DNA from: a virus
DNA: 64,000 bases
Strand: one strand, 5' to 3'
Virus record (IMG/VR): IMGVR_UViG_3300036781_000275
Coordinates: 1 to 64,000 of that record
Positions 1-8,091 of this stretch are shown here, piece by piece. A model generated the notes under the pieces. It saw only the letters and a list, made by a program, of their open reading frames with translations. It made no database searches and was not told where the DNA came from. Position 1 is the stretch's first letter. Each line of letters begins with the position of its first letter. Both the position numbers and the translations under genes were made by a program.

Positions 1-3000
1 TGTATTCGATCCGCGCCAACCACACGTTCGCCGATGCCAAATAGGACATCACGCTCGCGCCTTCCGCGGCGCTCACGCCCTGCAAACCGCCGCTATTCGA
101 GGCGGATGTCGGCGACGCTGCCCCACCGCCACCCCCACCGCCACCGCCGCCCGTGTCCGTGGCAGTCGTCGTCGGGTTCGCCTTCGCCTCGGCATCGAGA
201 AATTGTTGAATCTCCCGATTTAGCTCGCGCTGCGCGTCGGTCAGCTCCTGTCCGGGCGTGACCTTCGTGAACAGCGCGCGAATCTGATCATCTGACATGC
301 CGCCAAAGCCGAACAGATCCCTTAGTGTGTCGACCTGATCGCCGGGCGTCGTGCCAAACACGTCGAACTGCACCTGCAAATCACTGACGGCTTCGTTGAT
401 CTTCCGAATCGATTCGGCGATCGCGTCAGCAGCTGCCTGTGCGGCGCTGGCCTGATCCTCGTACTGATAAATCAGTTTGAGGATTTCTTTGTCTGAATCT
501 GACGCCGCGTCCATTTCCATCTGACGTTTCAGCGCGAGTTCATCGGCGCTATCACCTTCGGCTTGGTAGAGCCGAATCATCAGATTGTTCGTGGTCTCCA
601 GCTTCTGACGCGCTTCCTCGGCCTGCTTCGCTGCATACTCGGCAAAGTCGGCCGCCAACGTCAACGACGGATCGAGTCCATTGTCGATCGCATGCTGCAT
701 ATCGGCCAAGAGCCGGTTCTGGAATTCCAAAGCATCGGCTTCATCGTTGTGACCGGTCGCGCGGAGAATGCGCAAATTCGCATCCTGATCAATCTCCCGC
801 TGCGTCGCCGCGGTCGCTAAGACCACCGCCGTATGTAGCGCAAGCCATTGATCGATCACCGACTGCGGCACGCCGGCCCATGCCGGTGCGGTGCCGGTCG
901 TTTCGATCTGGTGCAAAATATCCGGCGTAAAATTGCCGTGCCCGGTCAGCCCGTTGCCTTGGGCGTCGTAACCGGCTGCTTCAAACTTGTCCTGTGCATC
1001 CTTGGCCGCCGACAGGACGCTCTGCAAGCGCTGAATGAACTGATCCTCGGTGCCCGCCATCGAGTCGGTAATTGACCGCACGGCCGTGTTCAGCGCCGTC
1101 ATTGAGTCGACAAACGCCTGCTCGCGCGCCGCCCACTCCGCCGCAATGCGTGCCTGCTCTGCTTCGAGCGCTTTTGTTTCCGCTAAGCCGCCTTCAAAAA
1201 TGCCGACGATCGCCCCAATGACGGCCCCAACCGGGCCGCCGGCGGATCCGCTCTGCGCGCCCGACGCCGCACCGGATCCGCCGTTGCCGCCGATCGTGCT
1301 GCTCTCGCGTGCGGCATCGGCCGCGGACTCGGCGACCTTCAGCATTGCCTGCACGAGTAGCGCCGTTTGCTGATCTGCTTGGCTTAGCGCGCCAACGATG
1401 CCGCCCACAACGTCGAACACGTTGCGCATCGACCGCTCCCATTCCTTCGTCGCGGCGTTCGCGTCCTTGATCTCTTGCTTGAGTCCAGCATCGAGATCGA
1501 CCGTACTAAACTTCTTCTGGCCAAACGCATCACCGCCCGGCCCGCCTTCGGCGGCCATCGCGGCCTGAAGATCCTTGAAGTTCTGCGTTTGCGCCGTCGC
1601 CGACGTGATCGCAGCCGTGTAGGCGTCCCATACCGCCGTCACATGGCCTGTCGTCTCGCCGGCCTTCGCGAGCGCCGCGTCGACGAGTTCCGCGGCGCTT
1701 TCTGCATCGAGAAACGATTGCGTGAATGCGTCTATCGGATGCACGATGGCATCCGCCGCCGACTCAAACGCCTGCACGGTTTCAATGTTCTTGTTGAACG
1801 CGTCGTCGGTACGTTGGATCTGCTCTTGTTGCTCCTTGAATTTCTGTGTTTCCTTGTCGAGCGAGTCGGCCAGCTCGGCCGCCGTCGACTTCGCGACTGC
1901 CATCTTATCGACGTAATCGTTGAGCGCTTTGACGATCTCCACCGTGTTCCCCACGGCGTTTTTCGTTTTCTGGATCTTCGCATCTTCCTGAATGTTCAGC
2001 AGGGCAATGGCGAGCGTACCTTTGTTATAGCCAGCGTTCAACGCATTCTGTTTGTCGAGTTCCTCCTGCGAAGCCCCCACCGCTTTTTTGATTGACGCGG
2101 CCGTTTCATCCTGTGCTTTTTGATGCGCCACTAGCGATGCCGTGCGCTTCTTCATGGCCGCGTCGGCCGCTTCGTATGCCTTCGTCTGCTCGTCGGTCAT
2201 GCCGTCGAGCGACTTGTAGCCCGTAATGACGCCCGCGATGGCCTGCTCCCACCCGCTCAGCGTGAGCAAATCGGGTTTCTGCGCCGTGACATTCGCGATC
2301 GCGTTCGTGAATTTGTCCCACGTGCTGAGGTTTGTTTTGAGCGCGAGATCCATCGACTGGACTGCCCACCCGAGTGCGTTGATGAACCCGGCGATCGGGC
2401 TCGATGTGCCCGGCGACAGTTCCAACAGATCGTGGAAGTCGTTCTTCAGCCCGCGTAGCGCGCCGCCAAGCGTATCCTTGGCCGCTGCGGCTGCGCCGCC
2501 GAACTTTTGCTGCACCACGTCGAGAATGATGTTCTGCGCCTTCGCCGCGTCGCCGGTCTCATACAACGACTTGATCAGCTCCTGCTGTCCTTCCGTGAAC
2601 GTGACGCCCGTGCGGCGCAGCATGGTCAGGCCGACGCTCGGATCCTCCAGCGCCTTTCCGAGCTGAAGCGCGGCGCTCTGCGCATCGGTGCCCATGCCGC
2701 GCGCGAGATCCGTAACCGCGGCCGTCGCGCGGACCAACACGTCGCCGCTAATGTTGCCCATCGTGAGCAGGAATGCTTCCGCACCCTCCACGGCCGCATG
2801 CGAAAACCCGGTCTGCTCCTGCAAGGCATAGGCGAGTTCGGTCAATTTGGAAACCGACTCGCCCGCCGCGCCGCCCGTCGAGCGAATGCGGGCTTCGAGC
2901 TGCGCGAGCGCATCTTCAGACTCTGACGACGACTTGATGATCTCGCGCGAGAGTGCCCCAGCGCCCAGTATTTCGGTGAGCCCACCAAATGCTTTGCTCA

Positions 3001-3142
3001 ACTGATCGAACGCGTCTTTGATCTGGTTCGCCGCCTTGGATCCGGCGTCACCGGCGTCGCGCGATGCGTTTTTGAAGTTGGCAAAACCGGAGACCGCGCC
3101 GGCCGAATCAACTGTCAGTGAAAGACTGTAGAGATCCGCCAT
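1..3142 (-). CDS. tail tape measure protein (3' end cut by window edge)
   Basis: An uninterrupted frame of about 1,047 codons starts at an ATG (residues MADLYSLSLT) and runs off the left edge. A central stretch reads LRRTGVTFTEGQQELIK, then a G-D-A-A-K-A-Q segment and KFGGAAAAAKDTLGGALRGL; this matches the lambda/prophage-type tape measure family (TMP/PF06791 style). The rest is Ala- and Gln-rich helix with coiled-coil character, and a Gly run lies near the left edge. Such proteins set tail length and sit in the tail lumen. The gene follows the G/GT chaperone pair by 26 bases, the usual order. The C-terminus is not in the window. Confidence 0.9.
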   Translation of the reverse strand, partial: MADLYSLSLTVDSAGAVSGFANFKNASRDAGDAGSKAANQIKDAFDQLSKAFGGLTEILGAGALSREIIKSSSESEDALAQLEARIRSTGGAAGESVSKLTELAYALQEQTGFSHAAVEGAEAFLLTMGNISGDVLVRATAAVTDLARGMGTDAQSAALQLGKALEDPSVGLTMLRRTGVTFTEGQQELIKSLYETGDAAKAQNIILDVVQQKFGGAAAAAKDTLGGALRGLKNDFHDLLELSPGTSSPIAGFINALGWAVQSMDLALKTNLSTWDKFTNAIANVTAQKPDLLTLSGWEQAIAGVITGYKSLDGMTDEQTKAYEAADAAMKKRTASLVAHQKAQDETAASIKKAVGASQEELDKQNALNAGYNKGTLAIALLNIQEDAKIQKTKNAVGNTVEIVKALNDYVDKMAVAKSTAAELADSLDKETQKFKEQQEQIQRTDDAFNKNIETVQAFESAADAIVHPIDAFTQSFLDAESAAELVDAALAKAGETTGHVTAVWDAYTAAITSATAQTQNFKDLQAAMAAEGGPGGDAFGQKKFSTVDLDAGLKQEIKDANAATKEWERSMRNVFDVVGGIVGALSQADQQTALLVQAMLKVAESAADAARESSTIGGNGGSGAASGAQSGSAGGPVGAVIGAIVGIFEGGLAETKALEAEQARIAAEWAAREQAFVDSMTALNTAVRSITDSMAGTEDQFIQRLQSVLSAAKDAQDKFEAAGYDAQGNGLTGHGNFTPDILHQIETTGTAPAWAGVPQSVIDQWLALHTAVVLATAATQREIDQDANLRILRATGHNDEADALEFQNRLLADMQHAIDNGLDPSLTLAADFAEYAAKQAEEARQKLETTNNLMIRLYQAEGDSADELALKRQMEMDAASDSDKEILKLIYQYEDQASAAQAAADAIAESIRKINEAVSDLQVQFDVFGTTPGDQVDTLRDLFGFGGMSDDQIRALFTKVTPGQELTDAQRELNREIQQFLDAEAKANPTTTATDTGGGGGGGGGGAASPTSASNSGGLQGVSAAEGASVMSYLASANVWLARIEY

Positions 3143-3168
3143 GGTCGGTCCCGGTTATTGCCCGTGCA

Positions 3169-3971
3169 CTATTTCCGTTTCTGTTGTTTCGACGCGAGGA
3201 ATTCGAGGAACGTCCCGTCCACCGCGTCAATCAATGCCAAGTCGAACAGTGAAAGCGTCTGCCGGTAGTTGTGCTCCCACGCCTGAATGTCCTGCTGCGT
3301 AATTCTGCTCACGCCGCCCATCCCAACCTGTCGCTTCGGATGCAACTGCGTGAGAAACACGGTCCGCCATATCCACTCCACCTCTTCCGGCAATGGGGGG
3401 CCATCGAGTGCGGTTTCATCGGGTTCCAACCCACTCTCGATCGCCCCTTCGATCGTTTGCCGCCACGTGAGCAGCGAGTCGTCGCTTACTCGGTCGTTGA
3501 TTCGCCAGTACCACTTGGCGTATTCGACGAGCTGCTCGCGGCAGGAGTCAAAAAATTGGCGTTCTCTCCCATGAATTCGCCGACCTGTCCGCGCAACCAC
3601 GGCCGTACGCGATAGAGCATCGCGATGTTCGCCGGCGTGCATTCGAGCGGCTCACCCTTCCACTCGACGCCCCTCCACCACTTCGTGAGCGCCGTGTACA
3701 GCTCGATCAGATACGCCGTGGTCTCCGCGTCCGTCATGGGCCGGCCGAGCCGTTTGCGCTGACGATCGCGCGCTTTCTTTTTGATCGCTTCCGCCGTCGA
3801 CGACTCCAGTCCCAACAGACCGATCTGCATCGGCGTCTTCCCGTCCGCCGCATAAAGCTGCGACCGGTCGATCGGGCTGAGGACGTCCATCGTGGCCGCC
3901 TCGTCCTGCATGGCGGTCAGATCGAGGTCATCCAGCGTCGGCCGTTTGTCCTGCGTGTTGTCCGTGCTCAT
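3169..3971 (-). CDS. tail assembly chaperone GT fusion made by -1 frameshift
   Basis: Two overlapping frames lie directly before the tape measure gene. Ribosomes that slip back one base at T-TTT-TTG (3555-3549) join the first 141 residues of the upstream frame to 126 residues of the downstream frame, giving about 267 residues. The joint reads GENANFL then DSCREQLVEYAKWYW. The downstream part (ending ASKQQKRK) has no convincing start of its own. Known role of the family: G and GT bind the tape measure and recruit tail tube subunits. Both products are inferred from sequence. Confidence 0.82.
3486..3971 (-). CDS. tail assembly chaperone G (unshifted product)
   Basis: This 161-residue zero-frame product begins MSTDNTQDKRPTLDD and ends in a Ser-rich tail (AASSSSNTPSGTGESTTE) after the slip site. 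I chose the ATG at 3971 because GAGG lies about 11 bases upstream; the frame is open further upstream but would run into the tail tube gene. The protein is acidic at its N-terminus and helical, with no transmembrane segment, as expected for gpG-like chaperones. It should be the major product, with the GT fusion as the minor one. Confidence 0.82.
   Translation of the reverse strand: MSTDNTQDKRPTLDDLDLTAMQDEAATMDVLSPIDRSQLYAADGKTPMQIGLLGLESSTAEAIKKKARDRQRKRLGRPMTDAETTAYLIELYTALTKWWRGVEWKGEPLECTPANIAMLYRVRPWLRGQVGEFMGENANFLTPAASSSSNTPSGTGESTTE
3549..3555 (-). other. -1 ribosomal frameshift slippery heptamer
   Basis: On the minus strand the heptamer is T TTT TTG, read in the zero frame as AAT TTT TTG. 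It fits X XXY YYZ with X and Y both T. The TTG is codon 141 of the upstream chaperone frame, and the next -1 codon is GAC, which enters the long downstream frame. It lies inside the 157-base overlap of the two frames. Confidence 0.85.
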
Positions 3972-3995
3972 ACGTTGCTGCCTCATCGTGCGATG

Positions 3996-4019
3996 CCGGC
4001 GCGCACCGCTGCGCGCCGG
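3996..4019 (-). other. perfect 10-bp hairpin between tail tube and chaperone genes
   Basis: The arms CCGGCGCGCA and TGCGCGCCGG are exact complements around a 4-base loop. The gap between the tail tube stop and the chaperone start is 137 bases, long for this tightly packed module. No T-run follows on the minus strand, so a simple intrinsic terminator is not supported. It could be an attenuator, an mRNA stabiliser for the abundant tube transcript, or a processing site. Confidence 0.55.
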
Positions 4020-4108
4020 GTTCCGTTCCGCTCGCCGTAGAGACGTGTCGCCAGAGAGGAAGCGGCTCCCCCGAGCGCATGGCCGTAGCCCGACACGCCT
4101 CGCCGCTG

Positions 4109-5023
4109 TTACGGCGTGCGCGTGATTTTGAGTGTGGTGTCCGTCGCGTCGACGCGCGCCTTCCACCCGAGCTTTTGCGAAATGCTGTTGTTCGGCCCCG
4201 GATTCGGGTTGCCGAGTTCCGTGATGTACGCCTTCGCAATCGCGAACGCGTACTTGAGGCTCGACACTCCGCCGAATGTGAATGCGAGGGACGTCAGCGT
4301 ATGCGCGAGGAACTTCGCGGTGTACGTGTCGTCCTGAAAGTACAGCATGATCGAGCCTTCGAGCATGAACTGGCCCGGCAGAATGTCGAGCGGGTTCACG
4401 TTTGCAAGCTGCGGCTGGTTGATGATGCCGCGCGTGATTTTGAGTTGCAGCTCGGTCGCACCAGCCACCGACCCTGACCCGCCCTCCTGAATGAGCTGGA
4501 TCGAGTTGATCGGATCCATCACGGCGTTCGTGCCCACCGCCGTGTATGCGCCAGCGCCGGCCGTTGCGCTGGCCGAGATCATCGGGTTCGACGAGCCCTT
4601 CACGGATGCCGTCATGATCTTGCCGAGTGCCACGTCAATATCCAGCTCAGACGCCTGCCATCCCTTGTACGTCTGGAAACGGCCGATGTCCGTGAACGCC
4701 CGCTCCATCGTCAGCGCCTGTCGGGTCGTGCCCACCTTCAGCACGTTCGTCGCCCATGACGCCGCGAAGAGCGAGCCCATGATGTCGTCGAGCGCGCCAA
4801 ACGTGAGTTCCGAATCGAACCCAAGGTCTGCGCCCTGTTCGACCTGCACGATGTCCGCGATTTCCGCGTTCGCCGTGTTCTGCGCGCTGACGATGGTCGT
4901 TTTCTTCGGCGTGTCCGTGATCTTCGTGTACGGCAGTGCCTGCAACGCGGATGCTGGCGTGGTGCCACGCGTGACTTCCTTGATGTAGCCGAGCTGCTCT
5001 TTGTGGGAAATGGCAACGGTCAT
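4109..5023 (-). CDS. major tail tube protein
   Basis: A 304-residue protein starting MTVAISHKEQLGYIKEVTRG. It has the beta-rich, Gly/Thr/Ala-rich composition of siphovirus tail tube subunits and an N-terminal region like the 'phage tail tube protein' family (polymer inner-tube fold, related to lambda gpV and Hcp). It lies between the tail terminator-like gene and the chaperone pair, the standard place. It should polymerise around the tape measure. Assignment rests on pattern and position, not an alignment. Confidence 0.8.
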   Translation of the reverse strand: MTVAISHKEQLGYIKEVTRGTTPASALQALPYTKITDTPKKTTIVSAQNTANAEIADIVQVEQGADLGFDSELTFGALDDIMGSLFAASWATNVLKVGTTRQALTMERAFTDIGRFQTYKGWQASELDIDVALGKIMTASVKGSSNPMISASATAGAGAYTAVGTNAVMDPINSIQLIQEGGSGSVAGATELQLKITRGIINQPQLANVNPLDILPGQFMLEGSIMLYFQDDTYTAKFLAHTLTSLAFTFGGVSSLKYAFAIAKAYITELGNPNPGPNNSISQKLGWKARVDATDTTLKITRTP

Positions 5024-5043
5024 TGGTCAGTTCTCCGCGTGGT

Positions 5044-5487
5044 TCACTGGATGTACTGGTACTCGTACGTCACGAGCACCGGCAGTTTGTCCCAACCGTT
5101 CTCCGATCTGTTCCCGCCTTTCTGCGCGCTCAACACCATCGGTGCGGCGATCGCGCCGGCGAGCGTGAGCTGCGCCCCTTGAAACGCCACGACGATCGCG
5201 TTCGCGAGTGCCATCTGCGCGTTGTAGCCGTCGCCCAGCGGCACGCACACATCGACCTCGTACACAGACCGCACCGCCACATACTTCTGGTCGCCGCCCA
5301 TCGCGCGATACGTTTCGTTCGACACGAGCGACATTTCCTGAAGCCAGAAGACGCCTTTCCCAGTTTCTGGGTTCGGCTTCGCGAATGCCGGCGACTCGCG
5401 GTAATACGACACCTTCGTGTCGTCGATGCCCGCGACTGTCACCAGTCGGTTGCGCATCATGCCGAGTTCGCCGTCTTGAATGGCCAC
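5044..5487 (-). CDS. tail terminator/completion-like protein
   Basis: A 147-residue protein (MAIQDGELGMMRNRLVTVAG) located between the HK97 gp10-like gene and the tail tube gene. Its size and position fit the tail terminator family that caps the tube (DUF4128/gpU-like). It contains LPVLVTYEYQYIQ at the C-terminus, a strand-rich end common in that group. The gap to the tube gene is 20 bases, so the genes are co-transcribed. Function is inferred from synteny. Confidence 0.6.
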   Translation of the reverse strand: MAIQDGELGMMRNRLVTVAGIDDTKVSYYRESPAFAKPNPETGKGVFWLQEMSLVSNETYRAMGGDQKYVAVRSVYEVDVCVPLGDGYNAQMALANAIVVAFQGAQLTLAGAIAAPMVLSAQKGGNRSENGWDKLPVLVTYEYQYIQ

Positions 5488-5498
5488 TCATCGCGTCC

Positions 5499-5930
5499 TC
5501 AATCCTTCGCGTTCTGCACGGCGCGATCCATGATCGCTCCCCATGCCGCGATCCCTGACTTGATCATGCCCGCGTGCGGCTCCACGTACGGCGCGTAGTG
5601 CGCGCTGAAGCCCATGCGCACCATGTCGCCGATCTTGATTTGCGTGAGCGCAGCCTGCACCGACGCATCCGCGGCGGACGCCGCCGAGAGCACCGCCCCC
5701 GTGTGTCGGCCCGCGATGTGGCGCGGATACGGCGCGCTGAGCGCAAACCCGCCCTCGCCGTTCACCTGCACGCTCAGCGAGACGCGCAGATAGCCCGTGT
5801 CGACCGGCGTCGCGCGCGCAATTACTTCGTGGAGCTGCGTGATCCCGTCGAACATGACACGCTTGCCGCGCCGCGCCACTTCGGCCGGCACCGTGAAAGC
5901 CAACGCGTACGCAAAGGCGTCTCCGTCCAT
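5499..5930 (-). CDS. HK97 gp10-like head-tail joining protein
   Basis: A 143-residue protein with the family's hallmark around residues 39-50, ARATPVDTGYLRVS: a helix, then 'PVDTG.L', then a strand. The C-terminal half (HYAPYVEPHAGMIKSG) also fits the pattern of a beta-hairpin facing the neck. Members sit at the portal-tail interface. The gene is 3 bases from the upstream stop, consistent with translational coupling. Confidence 0.72.
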   Translation of the reverse strand: MDGDAFAYALAFTVPAEVARRGKRVMFDGITQLHEVIARATPVDTGYLRVSLSVQVNGEGGFALSAPYPRHIAGRHTGAVLSAASAADASVQAALTQIKIGDMVRMGFSAHYAPYVEPHAGMIKSGIAAWGAIMDRAVQNAKD

Positions 5931-5933
5931 GGC

Positions 5934-6347
5934 TCATCGCTCGACCCTGATCGTCCACAGCGCCGGCGCGCCCGTTGGCCCAACCGGCGTCGCGCCCGTG
6001 ATCTTTTTTGTTTCGGTTGCGGTCGCGCTCGTCGACATCGTGATGTCCATGCCCTGCTGCGGATTGAACAGGACGTCGGCCGCCGGCACCGTGATCTCCG
6101 CGTACTTCGTGAGGTCTTGCCCGCTCGTTGACGGTTCCTCTGCCCATGCACGTTTCACGGCGTCGATAATGGCGGCCGTGCTCGTCCATTCCGTCACGTA
6201 GCCCGGCGTCGGCGACGCTGGCGGCGCGTACACGCCAGTCGTGCGGTTCATGACGCCGCGCTCGGCCGGCCGCTTGACCGTGACCGTGCCGCGCACGCCC
6301 GTAGGAATGGCGCGCATGCCGCTCGCGACGATCGCCCCGAGATCCAT
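5934..6347 (-). CDS. putative head-tail connector (stopper-like)
   Basis: A 137-residue protein beginning MDLGAIVASGMRAIPTGVRG. It is beta-rich, has no membrane segment and no catalytic motif, and lies between an adaptor-like gene and the gp10-like gene, where SPP1/HK97-like phages place the stopper. I do not recognise a specific family by motif, so the role is positional inference. Stop and next start are 3 bases apart. Confidence 0.5.
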   Translation of the reverse strand: MDLGAIVASGMRAIPTGVRGTVTVKRPAERGVMNRTTGVYAPPASPTPGYVTEWTSTAAIIDAVKRAWAEEPSTSGQDLTKYAEITVPAADVLFNPQQGMDITMSTSATATETKKITGATPVGPTGAPALWTIRVER

Positions 6348-6350
6348 AGC

Positions 6351-6866
6351 TCAGATCAACCGTGGCTGCGAGGATCCCAGCACGTTGCCGCGCCGGAGAA
6401 TGTCCGCAATGCGTCCATACAGAAACTGCTCCGCGGCGCTCGTGCTATCCGCGCGCCATTCGAGTTCGACCGGCCCTGCCTTCAGGCGCTGAAGCGCCTG
6501 CTCATCACCCGGCAACAGCTTGTCCGTCGCCAGTCCGTTCCCAGCCATCCAGCACTGCAACTCGCCTTGTGCCTGCTTCACGCACGCCGGAATCTCGGTC
6601 AGGCTGTACGCGATACCGCTCGGGTGATAGATGTCGAACCGCGGAAACTGAAGGATCTGCGTGTCCGTCACCGGTCTCCCCATCCACGGGAACTGCGCGT
6701 CGATGATGCGCACCGCGCGCACCATCATCAGAATTTTCCCCGACGATCCGAGCGCCGACCACTGCGCCGCATTGAGATGCGGCGCAGCGTAGGCGTTGGC
6801 CTCGACCAACGTTTGGTAGCTGTTGGTTGATGGCCCCCCGACTGTCGTATCGAGCAGAACCGACAC
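6351..6866 (-). CDS. head-tail adaptor-like (DnaT-like family) protein
   Basis: A 171-residue protein starting MSVLLDTTVGGPSTNSYQTL. The N-terminal 'NSY.(T/S)L.EAN.Y' and the following W lie as in the phage 'putative DnaT-like' proteins encoded just after the coat gene. The middle is helical with a conserved-looking MGRPVTDTQILQFPR. Position and size match head-tail adaptors. Despite the family name, a role in replication is not indicated here. Confidence 0.6.
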   Translation of the reverse strand: MSVLLDTTVGGPSTNSYQTLVEANAYAAPHLNAAQWSALGSSGKILMMVRAVRIIDAQFPWMGRPVTDTQILQFPRFDIYHPSGIAYSLTEIPACVKQAQGELQCWMAGNGLATDKLLPGDEQALQRLKAGPVELEWRADSTSAAEQFLYGRIADILRRGNVLGSSQPRLI

Positions 6867-6879
6867 TGGCTACCGCTCG

Positions 6880-7227
6880 TTACGCTGACGGCGCGTCCTG
6901 CGCCGGGTCTTTCGGTGCACCGCCCTGCGCGAGCTTGTCGGCATCCTTGTCGCCAGACACGGTGCCGGCGTTCAAATCATTGCCCGTGCCCACCGGCGTG
7001 TTGCCATTGCCGGCTGCGTCGCTCCCGCTACCAGCGCCCTTCGGCGCGCTCACGCTGCGGCCGGCCGACGCGCCGGCTGCTTTCTTCGCCGCGTTCTCCT
7101 TGGCGATCTGCTCTTTCTTCGCGGCTTCCGCCTTGTCGAGCTGATCCTGCTTCAGCGCGAGCGGATGCGTCTCGTCGATGATGACGGTCTTCCCGAACTT
7201 CTCGATGTGCCGCCTCTGCGTTGCCAT
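6880..7227 (-). CDS. hypothetical Lys/Ala/Gly-rich structural-region protein
   Basis: A 115-residue protein of two parts: an N-terminal Lys/Glu/Ala-rich helix (about residues 20-50) and a disordered Gly/Asn/Asp/Ser tail. It lies between the decoration-like protein and the adaptor. Composition suggests a linker, head fibre or small virion protein. No family recognised. Confidence 0.6.
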   Translation of the reverse strand: MATQRRHIEKFGKTVIIDETHPLALKQDQLDKAEAAKKEQIAKENAAKKAAGASAGRSVSAPKGAGSGSDAAGNGNTPVGTGNDLNAGTVSGDKDADKLAQGGAPKDPAQDAPSA

Positions 7228-7299
7228 GGCCGTACGTCCCTCGATTCGAAGTGGAACTGCTCGCTAGCTCCTCTGCTTTCCAGCCCCGCACCCCGCGAT

Positions 7300-7983
7300 T
7301 TACAGCGAGGCAACCAGCACGTACGCCGTGCACGCCACGTTCGTGTTGTGTGCGGCCGTGAAACGCAACGTGTCGCCGGCCGCAAACACGACCTGTGCCG
7401 GGTCGAACGTGCCCGCACGAATGATCGCGTTCACGGTGGCCGTCTTCGCCAACGCGTTCGTGATCGCGGTCGCGCCTTTCTTGAGCTGCACGGTGTCCAG
7501 CGTGGCATGCGCTGCGATCCCCGTGTTCAGGATGAAGAAATCGAGCACGCGCAGCGCGTCGTCGACGATGATGTCCGTGTCAGCAGACGCGTCGAGAATG
7601 TTCTGCATTAGCAGCCGCGCCACGCTGCCCTTCGTGCTCGCGCTGGCAATCGCGGTCCGCGGCGTGAGCAGCGGATCCACGAGCCCCTGATGCCGCACGT
7701 CCGTGATGTCCGTGATGAGCGCGGTGCCCGTCTTCACGATGTACAGGAACGTGGTCGTCGACGAAAACTTCGACGTGTTGCTCGTGATGTTGCCGTTGTC
7801 GTCCACTTCGACGTAATTCGTGGCGCTCGCCGCCAGCGCCACCGTCGCGCCCGGCGTGGACACAGGACCGCGCGCCGCGTCGATCCGCGCGCCGCCACGG
7901 ATCCGCAAGTTCAGGCCCTTGGTCAAGTCGTAATCGACGTCGAACATGCGCGATGCAAAGATGAACTTGTCGTGAGACAGCAT
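7300..7983 (-). CDS. putative virion decoration/auxiliary protein
   Basis: A 227-residue, Ala/Thr/Val-rich, strongly beta protein (MLSHDKFIFASRMFDVDYD) directly downstream of the coat gene. That position is often used for head decoration or cement proteins. It has no signal peptide or enzyme motif. A hairpin with a T-rich tail between it and the coat gene could make it less transcribed than coat. Function is inferred only from context. Confidence 0.55.
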   Translation of the reverse strand: MLSHDKFIFASRMFDVDYDLTKGLNLRIRGGARIDAARGPVSTPGATVALAASATNYVEVDDNGNITSNTSKFSSTTTFLYIVKTGTALITDITDVRHQGLVDPLLTPRTAIASASTKGSVARLLMQNILDASADTDIIVDDALRVLDFFILNTGIAAHATLDTVQLKKGATAITNALAKTATVNAIIRAGTFDPAQVVFAAGDTLRFTAAHNTNVACTAYVLVASL

Positions 7984-8019
7984 CGGTGGGATCGCTCCAG
8001 CAAAAAGGTCGGGAAAAGA

Positions 8020-8055
8020 AACGAGGGGTCGGGGCTGCTCCCCCGGCCCCTCGTT
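8020..8055 (-). terminator. intrinsic terminator after the coat protein gene
   Basis: On the minus strand AACGAGGGG pairs with CCCCTCGTT, with extra G/C pairs inside, and TTCTTTTCCC follows. It lies 37 bases past the coat stop. It probably limits read-through so coat mRNA exceeds the downstream connector and tail mRNA. Confidence 0.75.
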
Positions 8056-8091
8056 CGGGAATTCCTACTGGTCCTGCGCGGTCTCAGCCGA

